From assembly GCF_019801605.1 (NCBI RefSeq), contig NZ_JAHVIT010000002.1, positions 1 to 64,000 of the forward strand: 64,000 nucleotides of DNA, given 5' to 3'. Position 1 is the stretch's first letter, and each line of letters begins with the position of its first letter. The DNA is from Maritimibacter alkaliphilus. Its GTDB lineage: Bacteria > Pseudomonadota > Alphaproteobacteria > Rhodobacterales > Rhodobacteraceae. This document shows, in pieces, positions 7,838 to 16,809 of the stretch. The notes under the pieces were generated by a model that saw only the letters and a program-made list of their open reading frames with translations, was not told the DNA's origin and searched no databases. A program made the translations under genes and the position numbers.

Positions 7838-8476
7838 ATGCTGACGATCTGGGGACGCAAGACATCGTCCAACGTGCAGGCCCTGATGTGGGCCGTGGCC
7901 GAGTTGAAGCTGCCCCATGAGCGGATCGATGCCGGGCATGTCCATGGCGTCACCGATACCGAGGCCTTCCTCGCCATGAACCCGAACGGCACCGTTCCGG
8001 TCCTGCGCGACGGCGACAACCCGCCGCTGTGGGAAACGGGGGCCATCCTGCGCTACCTCGCCACGCGCTACGGCGGGAGCCCGTTCTGGCCTTCCGATCT
8101 CCTCGACCGGAGCGATATCGACCGCTGGGCGGAATGGGCCAAGATCAACGTCGCCCTCGGCTTCACCGGCCCCGTCTTCTGGCGCGTGGTGCGCACGCCC
8201 GCCGATCAGCGGGACCCCGAGGCCATCGCCAAAGCCATGACAGCGCTGGAAAAACCTCTGCGAATCGCAGAGGCGCAGCTGACCCGCCACGCCCACCTCG
8301 CGGGTGAGGCATTCACGCTGGCGGACATCCAGTTCGGCCATGTCCTCTACCGCTACTACGACATCGAGGTCGACCGCCCGGAGCTGCCCGCGCTCGCCGC
8401 CTACTACGCCCGCCTGACCGAACGCCCGGCCTACCGGGAACACGTCATGGTCCCCTACGACGCCCTGCGCGCCTGA
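7838..8476 (+). CDS. Glutathione S-transferase family protein
   Basis: This 212-residue protein has an N-terminal thioredoxin-like domain, from MLTIWGRKTSSNVQALMWAVAEL to the conserved NPNGTVPVL and the glutathione-binding ETGAILRYLATRY. An all-helical C-terminal domain contains FTLADIQFG. It should bind glutathione in the cytoplasm; the substrate is unknown. Ser9/Ser10 of the TSSNVQ segment is the likely thiol-activating residue by position. The ATG at 7838 has AGAGGA upstream. No functional link to its neighbours is evident. Confidence 0.85.
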   Translation: MLTIWGRKTSSNVQALMWAVAELKLPHERIDAGHVHGVTDTEAFLAMNPNGTVPVLRDGDNPPLWETGAILRYLATRYGGSPFWPSDLLDRSDIDRWAEWAKINVALGFTGPVFWRVVRTPADQRDPEAIAKAMTALEKPLRIAEAQLTRHAHLAGEAFTLADIQFGHVLYRYYDIEVDRPELPALAAYYARLTERPAYREHVMVPYDALRA

Positions 8477-8542
8477 ACTCCCGAAAGCGACACCATGTCG
8501 TTTTCGGCATTCAAATTGTCGCCTTTCCCCTGAAAATTTTCG

Positions 8543-8571
8543 TTGCGCGACGTCGCGACAGGCACTAGATG
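8543..8571 (+). promoter_or_regulatory. Probable sigma-70 promoter of serC-serA
   Basis: TTGCGC at 8543-8548 and TAGATG at 8566-8571 are separated by exactly 17 bases. Transcription would begin about seven bases later and include the two hairpins of the serC leader. This is inferred from spacing and sequence only. Confidence 0.5.
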
Positions 8572-8584
8572 CGTCCGTGGGACA

Positions 8585-8625
8585 CCCTTCCCCAACGAAG
8601 GGCGCTTATCTGGAAGGATAGCTAC
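8585..8625 (+). ncRNA. Putative serC leader RNA (two hairpins upstream of serC)
   Basis: The first hairpin is CCCTTC (8585-8590) with GAAGGG (8597-8602), a perfect six-base stem. The second pairs 8604-8610 (GCTTATC, with one bulged T) with 8617-8622 (GATAGC). The AAGGA ribosome-binding site is in its loop and 3' arm, just before the ATG at 8626. The arrangement and position match my recollection of the serC motif found upstream of serC-serA in alphaproteobacteria. Sequestration of the ribosome-binding site suggests translational control. A covariance-model match has not been run. Confidence 0.55.
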
Positions 8626-9780
8626 ATGGCTATTGATGCACCGGCAACGCGGCCGGCAAACCCGCGTTTCTCCTCTGGCCCCTGCGCCAAGATCCCCACG
8701 TTCACGCTCGACAAACTGGCTGATGCCGCACTCGGTCGCTCGCACCGCGCTGCCATCGGCAAGGAAAAGCTGAAGGCCGCGATCGAAGAGACGCGTGACC
8801 TGCTGGGCGTGCCCGCCGACTACAAGATCGGCATCGTTCCCGCCTCCGATACCGGCGCCGTCGAAATGGCGCTCTGGTCCATGCTGGGCGCCCGCAAGGC
8901 CACCATGCTGGCCTGGGAAAGCTTCGGCGCAGGCTGGGTGACCGATGTCGTCAAGCAACTGAAAATCGACGCCGAGGTGAAGACCGCCGAGTACGGTCAG
9001 ATCGTCGACTTCGCCGAGGTCGACTTCAACACCGACGTCGTCTTCACCTGGAACGGCACCACCTCCGGCGTGCGCGTCCCCAACGGCGACGCGATCCCCG
9101 CCGACCGCGAAGGCCTGACCATCTGCGACGCGACCTCGGCCGCCTTCGCGCAGGACCTGCCCTTCGACAAGCTCGACGTGGTGACCTTCTCCTGGCAGAA
9201 GGTGCTGGGCGGTGAAGCGGCCCACGGGATGCTGATCCTCAGCCCCCGCGCCGTGGAACGGCTGGAAAGCTACACCCCCGCATGGCCGCTGCCGAAGATC
9301 TTCCGCATGACCAAGGGCGGCAAGCTCAACGAAGGCATCTTCAAGGGCGAAACCATCAACACCCCCTCCATGCTGGCGGTCGAGGATTACCTCGTCGCGC
9401 TGGACTGGGCCCGCTCCGTGGGCGGGCTGAAGGGCCTGATGGCGCGCGCCGATGCGAACGCCAAGGTGATCTGGGACTTCTGCGAGGCCAACGACTGGAT
9501 CGCGAACCTCGCCGAGGATGACGCGACCCGGTCGAACACCTCGGTCTGCCTGAAGTTCACCGACGACCGCATCAAGGACGGCGCCGCCTTTGCCAAGGCC
9601 GTGGCCAAGCGCCTCGAAGCGGCCGGCGTTGGCCTCGACCTCGGCGCCTACCGCGATGCACCGGCCGGTCTGCGGATCTGGTGCGGCGGCACGATCGAGA
9701 CCTCGGACGTCGAAGCGCTGATGCCATGGGTGGCCCATGCCTTCGAAGCCGAGATCGCGGCCCAGACCGAAGCGGCCTGA
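8626..9780 (+). CDS. serC: Phosphoserine aminotransferase SerC
   Basis: This 384-residue PLP enzyme converts 3-phosphohydroxypyruvate and glutamate to phosphoserine and 2-oxoglutarate, the second step of serine synthesis. It belongs to the alphaproteobacterial type of the class V aminotransferases. [13 protein letters not shown] lies at the N-terminus, and the PLP lysine is probably Lys192 in [31 protein letters not shown] is also characteristic. The start at 8626 follows AAGGA at suitable spacing within the leader hairpin. serA lies 111 bases downstream in the same direction, completing the pathway operon. Confidence 0.96.
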   Translation: MAIDAPATRPANPRFSSGPCAKIPTFTLDKLADAALGRSHRAAIGKEKLKAAIEETRDLLGVPADYKIGIVPASDTGAVEMALWSMLGARKATMLAWESFGAGWVTDVVKQLKIDAEVKTAEYGQIVDFAEVDFNTDVVFTWNGTTSGVRVPNGDAIPADREGLTICDATSAAFAQDLPFDKLDVVTFSWQKVLGGEAAHGMLILSPRAVERLESYTPAWPLPKIFRMTKGGKLNEGIFKGETINTPSMLAVEDYLVALDWARSVGGLKGLMARADANAKVIWDFCEANDWIANLAEDDATRSNTSVCLKFTDDRIKDGAAFAKAVAKRLEAAGVGLDLGAYRDAPAGLRIWCGGTIETSDVEALMPWVAHAFEAEIAAQTEAA

Positions 9781-9891
9781 TCCGATCTGACGGGCGGGCC
9801 CCGGTCCGCCCCCATCTTCCCCGAATTTGACGGCACGGCCGGCGCTTGCAGTGCCGGTCCACACCCCGATCTTATCCAAAGGAGCCCAGAC

Positions 9892-11487
9892 ATGGCCCCC
9901 CGCGTTCTCATTTCCGACAAGCTGTCCGACGCCGCCGTCCAGATCTTCAAGGACCACGGCATCGACGTCGACTTCCAGCCCGACCTTGGCAAGGACAAGG
10001 ACAAGCTGCTGGAGGTCATCGGCCAGTATGACGGCCTCGCCATCCGCTCGGCCACCAAGGCGACCGAGAAGATCATCGCCGCCGCGGACAACCTCAAGGT
10101 CATCGGCCGCGCCGGCATCGGCACCGACAACATCGACAAGGACGCCGCGTCCAAGAAGGGCATCATCGTGATGAACACGCCCTTCGGCAACATGATCACG
10201 ACGGCGGAACATGCCATCGCGATGATGTTCGCCGTGGCGCGCCAGATCCCCGAGGCCTCTGCCTCGACCCATGCGGGCAAGTGGGAAAAGTCGAAGTTCA
10301 TGGGTGTCGAGCTGACCGGCAAGACCCTCGGCGTGATCGGTGCCGGCAACATCGGCGGCATCGTCTGCGACCGCGCCCGCGGCCTCAAGATGAAGGTCGT
10401 GGCCTATGACCCCTTCCTCGGCGAAGAAAAGGCCGAGAAGATGGGCGTCGAGAAGGTCGAGCTGGAAGAGCTGCTGACCCGCGCCGACTTCATCACGCTG
10501 CACGTGCCGCTGACCGAGACCACCAAGAACATCCTCTCGAAGGAAAACCTCGAGAAGACCAAGAAGGGCGTGCGGATCATCAACTGCGCCCGCGGTGGCC
10601 TCGTCGATGAAGCGGCCCTCGCAGAGCTGCTGAAATCGGGCCACGTGGCCGGCGCCGCCTTCGACGTCTTCTCGGAAGAGCCCGCGACCGAGAACCCGCT
10701 CTTCAACCTGCCCAACGTGGTCTGCACGCCGCACCTCGGCGCCGCCACCACCGAGGCACAGGAAAACGTCGCGCTTCAGGTGGCCGAGCAGATGTCGGCC
10801 TACCTGCTGACCGGCGCGGTCGAGAACGCCCTGAACATGCCCTCCGTCACCGCCGAGGAAGCCAAGGTCATGGGTCCGTGGCTGAAGCTGGCCGGGCACA
10901 TCGGCTCCTTCATCGGCCAGATGACCGACGAGCCGATCAAGGCGATCAACATCCTCTACGACGGCACAGTGGCGGGCATGAACCTCGAGGCGCTGAACTG
11001 CGGCGTCGTGGCGGGCATCATGAAGAAGGCCAACCCGGACGTGAACATGGTCTCGGCCCCGGTCGTGGCGAAGGAGCGCGGCATCCGCATCTCCACCACG
11101 AACCAGGACAAGTCGGGCGCCTTCGACGGCTACATCAAGGTGACCGTGGTCACCGACAAGCGCGAGCGGTCTGCCGCCGGCACCGTCTTCTCGGACGGCA
11201 AGCCCCGGTTCATCCAGATCAAGGGCATCAACGTGGACGCCGAAGTGGGCCCGCACATGCTCTACACCACCAACGAGGACGTGCCGGGCATCATCGGCAC
11301 GCTGGGTGCGACGCTTGGGACCAACGGCGTGAACATCGCGAACTTCACCCTCGGCCGGGCCTCGGCCGGCGGTCAGGCGATCGCGCTGCTCTACCTCGAC
11401 GGCGCGATGACCAACGACGCGATCGACGCGCTGAAGGCCACCGGCAAGTTCCAGCAGGTCAAGCCGCTGGAATTCGACGTCGCCTGA
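9892..11487 (+). CDS. serA: D-3-phosphoglycerate dehydrogenase SerA
   Basis: This 531-residue enzyme oxidises 3-phosphoglycerate with NAD, the first committed step of serine synthesis. The order of domains is the N-terminal substrate domain, the NAD domain (GVIGAGNIGGIVCDRARGLKMKV, catalytic region NCARGGLVDE, HLGAATTEAQENVA), an intervening ASB domain and a C-terminal ACT domain (DVPGIIGTLGATLGTNGVNI). The length is that of the long, ACT-containing class that is often feedback-inhibited by serine. AAGGAG precedes the ATG. A strong terminator follows the stop. Confidence 0.97.
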   Translation: MAPRVLISDKLSDAAVQIFKDHGIDVDFQPDLGKDKDKLLEVIGQYDGLAIRSATKATEKIIAAADNLKVIGRAGIGTDNIDKDAASKKGIIVMNTPFGNMITTAEHAIAMMFAVARQIPEASASTHAGKWEKSKFMGVELTGKTLGVIGAGNIGGIVCDRARGLKMKVVAYDPFLGEEKAEKMGVEKVELEELLTRADFITLHVPLTETTKNILSKENLEKTKKGVRIINCARGGLVDEAALAELLKSGHVAGAAFDVFSEEPATENPLFNLPNVVCTPHLGAATTEAQENVALQVAEQMSAYLLTGAVENALNMPSVTAEEAKVMGPWLKLAGHIGSFIGQMTDEPIKAINILYDGTVAGMNLEALNCGVVAGIMKKANPDVNMVSAPVVAKERGIRISTTNQDKSGAFDGYIKVTVVTDKRERSAAGTVFSDGKPRFIQIKGINVDAEVGPHMLYTTNEDVPGIIGTLGATLGTNGVNIANFTLGRASAGGQAIALLYLDGAMTNDAIDALKATGKFQQVKPLEFDVA

Positions 11488-11508
11488 GGCGGACGAGATC
11501 AGACGAGA

Positions 11509-11537
11509 GGCCCCGGCAGCAACGCCGGGGCCTTTTT
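11509..11537 (+). terminator. Rho-independent terminator of serC-serA
   Basis: GGCCCCGGC (11509-11517) pairs perfectly with GCCGGGGCC (11524-11532) around a six-base loop, followed directly by TTTTT. It lies 21 bases after the serA stop. Confidence 0.92.
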
Positions 11538-11644
11538 CGTTTGAAGGGCGGGCCCGAGCGAAAGGATGTGCATCCCGCCACATTTGACCAAAAGGGCGCG
11601 CGTCCCGCGCGACACGACGTCTGGCCGCGCTGGGGCGCGGCGGC

Positions 11645-11709
11645 GGGGCTCTGCCCCCTTGGCCCCGTGCCGGGGCCAATTCCCCCGGAGTATTGCAGGA
11701 AAAATGAAG
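11645..11709 (+). repeat. Dispersed palindromic repeat, B module (copy 3)
   Basis: The element has GGGGC-TCT-GCCCC (11645-11657), then a nine-base hairpin TTGGCCCCG-TGC-CGGGGCCAA (11659-11679), then the tail TTCCCCCGGAGTATT followed by AAAAATGAAG. The same order recurs elsewhere in the window. It lies between the serA terminator and the phosphatase gene that starts at 11771. Confidence 0.75.
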
Positions 11710-11770
11710 CCGGGGGTGGAGGTTCGGACCGCCGGGTGGTTCAAAGGTAGCGCAGACAGGAGACGGGCTC

Positions 11771-12541
11771 ATGAGCGATCCGATCTATGCCATCGGCGAT
11801 ATCCACGGCCAGCGGGCCTGGCTGGAGGAGTTGCTCGAAAGGGTCGACCGGGATGGCGGGCCGGGCGCGCGGCTCGTCCTGCTGGGCGATCTCGTGGACC
11901 GCGGCCCGGACAGCCGCGGGGTCATCGACCTGCTGATCGCGGAAGCCGCCGCCGGGCGCAACATGACCGTTCTGGCGGGCAATCACGACGTGATGTTCCG
12001 CCGCTTCCTCGCCGATGCCACCGTGCATGACGCCAATATCAAATCCGGCCTGCCCTGGCCGCACCGGCGGCTTGGCGGGCTCGCGACGCTGCAGAGCTAT
12101 GGCGTGGACGTGGACGAACGCCGCCCGATGGAGGAGATCCACGCCGATACGCTGGCCGCTGTACCGGAGGCCCATGCCGCCTTCCTCGCCGGCCTGCCCT
12201 ACTGGCTGGAGTCCGGGGACAAGCTCTTCGTCCACGCGGGCATCGTGCCGGGCGTGGCACTGCAGGACCAGCGGATCGACGACCTGATCTGGATCCGCGA
12301 CGCCTTCTACGAGGCCGCGCAGGACCTGCCCTGGCTGGTGGTCCATGGCCATACGGCGCTGGAGGCCCCGCGCCATTTCGGGCCCCGGATCGATCTCGAC
12401 AGCGGCGCGGGCTATGGCCGGATGCCCACCGCGGCCCGGCTCGAGGGGCACGCCGCCTGGGTGCTGGAGGCCGACGGCCCACGCCCCCTGCCGGTGGAGC
12501 CCGAGGAGCCCGAGGAGACCGGGACAGCGGACCAGGGCTGA
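11771..12541 (+). CDS. Serine/threonine-type metallophosphatase (PPP family)
   Basis: The 256-residue protein carries the complete PPP signature: GDIHG at residues 9-13, GDLVDRGPDS about 30 residues later, GNHDVMF, and downstream metal-ligand histidines in FVHAGIVPG and VVHGHT. These coordinate a di-metal centre that hydrolyses phosphoesters. Close bacterial relatives act on phosphoproteins or on diadenosine tetraphosphate; sequence alone does not separate these. AGGAGA precedes the ATG. It stands alone between a dispersed repeat and a thiolase gene. The C-terminus is acidic and Pro/Glu-rich. Confidence 0.88.
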   Translation: MSDPIYAIGDIHGQRAWLEELLERVDRDGGPGARLVLLGDLVDRGPDSRGVIDLLIAEAAAGRNMTVLAGNHDVMFRRFLADATVHDANIKSGLPWPHRRLGGLATLQSYGVDVDERRPMEEIHADTLAAVPEAHAAFLAGLPYWLESGDKLFVHAGIVPGVALQDQRIDDLIWIRDAFYEAAQDLPWLVVHGHTALEAPRHFGPRIDLDSGAGYGRMPTAARLEGHAAWVLEADGPRPLPVEPEEPEETGTADQG

Positions 12542-12685
12542 CCCCCGCCGACCCCGTCTATTCGTTTCATTCCGCACAACCGTCGTAGCGTCTTTGGCGG
12601 TGCAGCATTGCAATGGTCCGACCTGCGCGGCAATGTCCGCGCGACCGGGGCGAGGACGAGCGCCCCTTCAAGGGAGAGACCAGAC

Positions 12686-13861
12686 ATGGACGATATCGTT
12701 ATCCTCGACGGGGCCCGCACGGCCATCGGCACTTTCGGCGGCAGCCTTTCCGGCGTCGCCCCCATCGACCTCGGCACCGCGGCGGCGAAGGCCGCGCTGG
12801 AGCGCTCGGGCGTCGAGGGCGGCCAGATCGGCCACGTGGTCTTTGGCCACGTCATCAATACCGAACCCCGCGACATGTACCTAAGCCGCGTCGCCGCGAT
12901 CCAGGCCGGCATCCCCGACACGACCCCTGCCATGAACGTGAACCGGCTCTGCGGCTCGGGCGCGCAGGCCATCGTCTCGGCGGTTCAGTCACTGGCGCTT
13001 GGCGATGCGGACTTCGCCCTCGCCGGCGGGGCCGAGAGCATGAGCCGCTCTCCCTATATCGTGCCCTCGCAGCGCTGGGGCCAGAAGATGGGCGACGTGC
13101 AGACGCTCGACATGATGCTGGGCGCACTGAACTGCCCCTTCGGCACCGGCCACATGGGCATCACCGCCGAGAACGTGGCGGACGAGAGCGAGATCACCCG
13201 CGCGGACATGGACGCCTTCGCGCTGGAAAGCCAGACCCGCGCCGCGGCGGCCATTGCCGCTGGCCATTTCGACAGCCAGATCGTGCCGGTCGAGGTCAAG
13301 GTGAAGCGCGACATGGTGCCCTTCACCACCGACGAACACCCGAAGGCCACCACGCTGGAGGCCCTCTCCGGCCTGCGCCCCGCCTTCCGCAAGGACGGCC
13401 GCGTGACGGCGGGCAACGCCTCTGGCCTCAATGACGGGGCTGCGGCGCTGGTGCTGGCCCGCGGTGCGGCAGCCGAGAAGGCTGGCCTCAAGCCCCGCGC
13501 CCGCGTGCTGGGTTATGCCCATGCCGGCGTGCGCCCCGAGGTGATGGGCTTCGGCCCGATCCCTGCGGTGGAGAAACTGCTCGAGAAGACCGGCCTCTCG
13601 GCGGGCGACTTCGACGTGATCGAATCGAACGAGGCCTTCGCGGCCCAGGCCATCGCGGTGAACCGCGCCCTCGGCCTCGACACCGCCAAGGTGAACCCGA
13701 ACGGCGGCGCCATCGCGCTTGGCCACCCGGTCGGTGCCACCGGCGCGATCATCACCGTCAAGGCGCTCTACGAGTTGGAGCGGATCGGCGGCTCGAAGGC
13801 GCTGATCACCATGTGCATCGGCGGCGGTCAGGGCATCGCCCTGGCGATCGAACGCCTCTGA
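12686..13861 (+). CDS. Acetyl-CoA C-acetyltransferase (thiolase)
   Basis: The 391-residue thiolase condenses two acetyl-CoA, or cleaves 3-ketoacyl-CoA, through the Cys89 (NRLCGSGAQA), His347 (GGAIALGHPVGATGA) and Cys377 (TMCIGGGQG) triad. The conserved NEAFAAQ is present. The spacing of the triad matches the biosynthetic PhaA/AtoB type. No phaB lies beside it, so a role in polyhydroxybutyrate, leucine or ethylmalonyl-CoA metabolism remains open. GGGAGAG precedes the ATG at 12686; the upstream frame extension to 12608 has no coding character. Confidence 0.93.
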   Translation: MDDIVILDGARTAIGTFGGSLSGVAPIDLGTAAAKAALERSGVEGGQIGHVVFGHVINTEPRDMYLSRVAAIQAGIPDTTPAMNVNRLCGSGAQAIVSAVQSLALGDADFALAGGAESMSRSPYIVPSQRWGQKMGDVQTLDMMLGALNCPFGTGHMGITAENVADESEITRADMDAFALESQTRAAAAIAAGHFDSQIVPVEVKVKRDMVPFTTDEHPKATTLEALSGLRPAFRKDGRVTAGNASGLNDGAAALVLARGAAAEKAGLKPRARVLGYAHAGVRPEVMGFGPIPAVEKLLEKTGLSAGDFDVIESNEAFAAQAIAVNRALGLDTAKVNPNGGAIALGHPVGATGAIITVKALYELERIGGSKALITMCIGGGQGIALAIERL

Positions 13862-13869
13862 AACGGCGC

Positions 13870-13891
13870 GCGCCCCGCTCAGGCGGGGCGC
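13870..13891. terminator. Hairpin between convergent thiolase and queG
   Basis: GCGCCCCGC (13870-13878) pairs with GCGGGGCGC (13883-13891) around TCAG. It overlaps the last codons of queG and lies nine bases after the thiolase stop. There is no T-run, so termination activity is uncertain. Confidence 0.45.
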
Positions 13892-14913
13892 AACCGGGCC
13901 ACGGCCCAGCGGGCGGCGTCGGCCACGGCCTCGTCCGCATCCTCGCAGAGCGCCTGCGCCGCCGGCAGCAGATGCGCCGCTCCCGAATTCCCGATGGCAT
14001 AGAGCACGTTGCGCACGAAACGGTCGCGCCCGATGCGCTTGATCGGCGAGCCGCGGAACCGCTCGCGGAACCCCGCATCGTCCAGCCCCACCAGCTCCGC
14101 CAGCTCGGGCAGCGTATTGCCCGGCTTCGGCTGGTAGCCGATCTCCCGCGCCGCCTGCGCGAACTTGTTCCACGGGCAGACCGCAAGGCAATCGTCGCAG
14201 CCGTAGATCCGGTTGCCCATCTTCCCCCGCAATTCCTCCGCCACCGGGCCCTTGTGCTCGATCGTCAGGTAGGAGATGCAGCGCCGCGCATCCATCCGGT
14301 AGGGTGCCACGAAAGCCTCCGTCGGGCAGGCCGTCAGGCAGCGGTGGCAGGAGCCACAATGATCCACCTCCGGCGCATCGACCGGCAGCTCCAGCGTCGA
14401 GAAGACAGCCCCGAGGAACATCCAGTTCCCCAATTCGCGCGAGACGACATTGGTGTGCTTGCCCTGCCAGCCCAGCCCCGCCGCCTGCGCCAGCGGCTTC
14501 TCCGGCACCGGCGCCGTATCGACAAAGACCTTCACCTCGCCGCCCGCCTCGGCGATCAGCCAGCGGGCCAGCCGCTTAAGCCGCTTCTTCACGAGGTCAT
14601 GGTAATCCTTGCCCCGCGCATAGACCGAGATCACGCCGCGCTCCGGCTCGGATAGCCCGGCCAGCGGATCGTCCTGCGGCGTATAGCTCTCCGCCAGCAT
14701 GATCACGGAGCGCGCCTCGGGCCAGAGCGCCGCGGGATCGCCGCGCCAATGGGCACGATCTTCCAGCCATCCCATCTGCCCGTGATAGCCCGCCTCCAGG
14801 AACCCGCTCAGCCGCCCGGCCACCTCGGGCACGGCGAACGGCCGGCAGATCCGCGCGGCATCGAACCCTTCCTCGAGGGCGCGCGCGATCAGCCGGGTCT
14901 TCACCTCGTCCAT
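13879..14913 (-). CDS. queG: Epoxyqueuosine reductase QueG
   Basis: This 344-residue cobalamin and iron-sulfur enzyme performs the last step of queuosine synthesis, reducing epoxyqueuosine in tRNA. It shows the N-terminal cobalamin-binding region with the likely catalytic Asp132 in [13 protein letters not shown]. The ferredoxin-like motif is Cys186-x2-Cys189-x2-Cys192-x3-Cys196-Pro, and the second set is Cys212 with Cys239, Cys242 and Cys246. A HEAT-like C-terminal tail follows. The ATG at 14913 lacks a good Shine-Dalgarno; the sequence in front of it is the tail of a dispersed palindromic repeat, which is unusual. Confidence 0.95.
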   Translation of the reverse strand: MDEVKTRLIARALEEGFDAARICRPFAVPEVAGRLSGFLEAGYHGQMGWLEDRAHWRGDPAALWPEARSVIMLAESYTPQDDPLAGLSEPERGVISVYARGKDYHDLVKKRLKRLARWLIAEAGGEVKVFVDTAPVPEKPLAQAAGLGWQGKHTNVVSRELGNWMFLGAVFSTLELPVDAPEVDHCGSCHRCLTACPTEAFVAPYRMDARRCISYLTIEHKGPVAEELRGKMGNRIYGCDDCLAVCPWNKFAQAAREIGYQPKPGNTLPELAELVGLDDAGFRERFRGSPIKRIGRDRFVRNVLYAIGNSGAAHLLPAAQALCEDADEAVADAARWAVARLRPA

Positions 14914-14971
14914 TTTCGTTTCCCAAGTATCCCGGGGGGAGTCGCGGCACGCGACGGGGGGCTGGCCCCCC
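14914..14971 (-). repeat. Dispersed palindromic repeat, B module (copy 2), abutting queG start
   Basis: On the minus strand it reads as a G6C/GC6 hairpin (14956-14971), a GTCGCG-TGC-CGCGAC hairpin (14941-14955) identical to that of copy 1, and a tail TCCCCCCGGGATACTTGGG. The tail continues through GAAACGAAA into the queG ATG. The queG leader is therefore made largely or wholly of the repeat. Confidence 0.75.
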
Positions 14972-15017
14972 TTCCCGCCCGGTCGCCAGTCAGACGTCGC
15001 CAGTCAGAAATCGCCGG

Positions 15018-15689
15018 TCAGAAATCCAGGTCAGAGTAGTGCGGCGGCTGCGGGAAGCCCGGGACCTGGTCGATCAGGATCTTCCGGAAGGCCGGCCGCG
15101 ACTTGATCTTGGCGTACCAGTCCTTCACCGCCTCGGAGCGGTTCCAGTCCACGTCCGAGATATAGTCGAGCGAGGACAGATGCGCCGCGGCGGTGAAATC
15201 CGCCAGCGTCATGCGGTCACCGGCCAGCCAGCGCCGGTGGTCCAGCAGCCATGTCATGTAATCGAGGTGGAACTTGATCCGCTGCGCGCCAAACTTCACG
15301 TTCTTGCTGTCCGGATAGCCCTGCCCGGTGACCTTCTTGTTCACCCGCTCGTAGAGCAGCTTGGAGGTCACCTCGTGGTGGAACTTGTCGTCGAACCAGT
15401 TCACCAGCCGCCGCACTTCATAGCGCTCGTCCGGCGTGTCGGGGATCAACTGCGGATCGGGATACATCTCTTCCAGCCACTCGCAGATCGGGCCGCTCTC
15501 GGACATGGTCTTGCCGTCGATCCGCAGCACCGGCACCTTGGCCGCCGGATTGCGGCGCAGGAAATCGGGGTGCTGCTCCCAGTAGCGTTCCTCGACCAAC
15601 TCGCAATCGATCTTCTTCTCGGCCAGCACGAGGCGGACCTTGCGGCAGAAGGGGGAGAGCGGGACGTGATAGAGGCGGGCCATGGTCAT
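15018..15689 (-). CDS. Glutathione S-transferase family protein
   Basis: This 223-residue GST has the N-terminal thioredoxin fold, LYHVPLSPFCRKVRLVLAEKK, with Ser/Cys positions typical of bacterial GSTs. It also has NPAAKVPVLRIDGKTMSES, the glutathione-contacting cis-Pro and Glu-Ser segment, and a helical C-terminal domain with RMTLADFTAAAHLSSLDYI. Substrate unknown. Two possible starts, ATG at 15689 and 15683, are both without a clear ribosome-binding site; I used the first. It lies between queG and mtgA on the same strand but with no evident functional link. Confidence 0.85.
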   Translation of the reverse strand: MTMARLYHVPLSPFCRKVRLVLAEKKIDCELVEERYWEQHPDFLRRNPAAKVPVLRIDGKTMSESGPICEWLEEMYPDPQLIPDTPDERYEVRRLVNWFDDKFHHEVTSKLLYERVNKKVTGQGYPDSKNVKFGAQRIKFHLDYMTWLLDHRRWLAGDRMTLADFTAAAHLSSLDYISDVDWNRSEAVKDWYAKIKSRPAFRKILIDQVPGFPQPPHYSDLDF

Positions 15690-15751
15690 GAGCGGAAAGA
15701 TGTGCCGATGTTTCGAAGGTTCCACGTCCTTGCCTGTGAAAACGGGGAAAT

Positions 15752-16516
15752 TCAATCCTCGAAACAGGCGGCGCGGCCATCCGCGCGGATCGTGGCCGCC
15801 CCGTCCATGATCATCCCGGTCCGCTTGCGCACGTAATTGCTGGGGTTGGAGGCCGACCAGCTCTGCGGTGCGGGCAGCACGGCGGCCAGTCGCGCCGCCT
15901 GAAGCGCGCTCAACGTGTCGGGAGCCACGCCGAAGTAATGCCGGGCCGCGGCATCGACGCCGAAGATGCCCTCGTCGAACTCGGCCACGTTCAGATAGAC
16001 CTCGACGATGCGGCGCTTGGACCAGAAGGTTTCCACCACCGGGGTCAGCAGCGCCTCCAGCGCCTTGCGGACATAGCTGCGCCCGTGCCAGAGGAAGACG
16101 TTCTTCACCACCTGCTGGGTGATCGTCGACCCGCCGCGCCGCCCGCCCTGTTCGATGGCGGTGCGGATCGCGCTCATGTCGAAGCCCCAGTGGGTACAGA
16201 AGTTCGCATCCTCCGCCGCCACCACGGACCGCGCCATGACCGGCGCCACGTCGGAGAGCGGCACCCATGTGCGTTCGATGGTGCCGAGGCGGGCCTGCTC
16301 CTGCCGCATGTAGACGCCCATGGGCGGGTTGGCCTTGCTGGTAGCCAGCACCAGAAGCAGCACCAGAACGACCGCCACGGCAAGGGCGCGCAGGGACATG
16401 CGCAGAAGCCAGCGGACCGGTTTGATCCGCGCCTTCTTCGCCGTCCCGGCCTTTGCCTTCGATCCGGTGGCCTTGCCCTTGCGGGGCTTGCCCGATGATT
16501 TTGCCTGTCGTGCCAC
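15752..16516 (-). CDS. mtgA: Monofunctional peptidoglycan glycosyltransferase MtgA
   Basis: This GT51 enzyme polymerises lipid II into glycan strands at the inner membrane. After a Lys-rich cytoplasmic N-terminus there is one transmembrane anchor (ALAVAVVLVLLLVLAT). The GT51 block follows: AAEDANFCTHWGFD (catalytic Glu), GGSTITQQVVKN and RKALEALLTPVVETFWSKRRIVEVYLN. There is no transpeptidase domain. I chose the GTG at 16516, giving 254 residues. A TTG at 16534 is in frame but neither has a Shine-Dalgarno. A TATAGT lies seven bases before the GTG, so a leaderless transcript is possible. Confidence 0.88.
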   Translation of the reverse strand: MARQAKSSGKPRKGKATGSKAKAGTAKKARIKPVRWLLRMSLRALAVAVVLVLLLVLATSKANPPMGVYMRQEQARLGTIERTWVPLSDVAPVMARSVVAAEDANFCTHWGFDMSAIRTAIEQGGRRGGSTITQQVVKNVFLWHGRSYVRKALEALLTPVVETFWSKRRIVEVYLNVAEFDEGIFGVDAAARHYFGVAPDTLSALQAARLAAVLPAPQSWSASNPSNYVRKRTGMIMDGAATIRADGRAACFED

Positions 16517-16757
16517 GGCGCGACTATAGGCCAAGGGCGGGACACGCGGAAGCGAAACGGCGGCTGACGGGACGGGAAGACGCGGCGAAGCGCCATGCCC
16601 GGCGCCAGCGCTGACCTCTGCCAGTTGCCCCGGTACAGACCCCCGTCCGCGCAGGGCACGGGCTTAAGTCCAAGGGGCCGGGGAGACCGGCCAGACGTGG
16701 CATGATTGAGCGGCAGCGCAGCACCCGGCCGGAGCGCGCGGTGCAGCCCCCCAGACG

Positions 16758-16785
16758 AAAAGGCCCCGTCGCATCCGACGGGGCC
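16758..16785 (-). terminator. Terminator of the gltD-GFA-gltB operon
   Basis: On the minus strand a ten-base perfect stem (complement of 16762-16771 with 16776-16785) with a four-base loop is followed by TTTTCG. It lies 24 bases after the gltB stop. The remainder of the gap up to mtgA (16517-16757) shows no gene. Confidence 0.85.
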
Positions 16786-16809
16786 CCTTATCATCCATGA
16801 ACCGGCGGA

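Noticed and set aside
6167-8443. Minus-strand frame of 758 codons opposite ktrB and the GST gene
   Set aside because: It crosses two plus-strand genes and an intergenic repeat and has low-complexity His/Gly/Arg composition typical of shadow frames.
8455-11772. Minus-strand open frame of 1105 codons opposite serC-serA
   Set aside because: It is a mirror of the third-position G/C bias of serC and serA. It has no ribosome-binding site, no recognisable domain, and covers intergenic DNA and a terminator.
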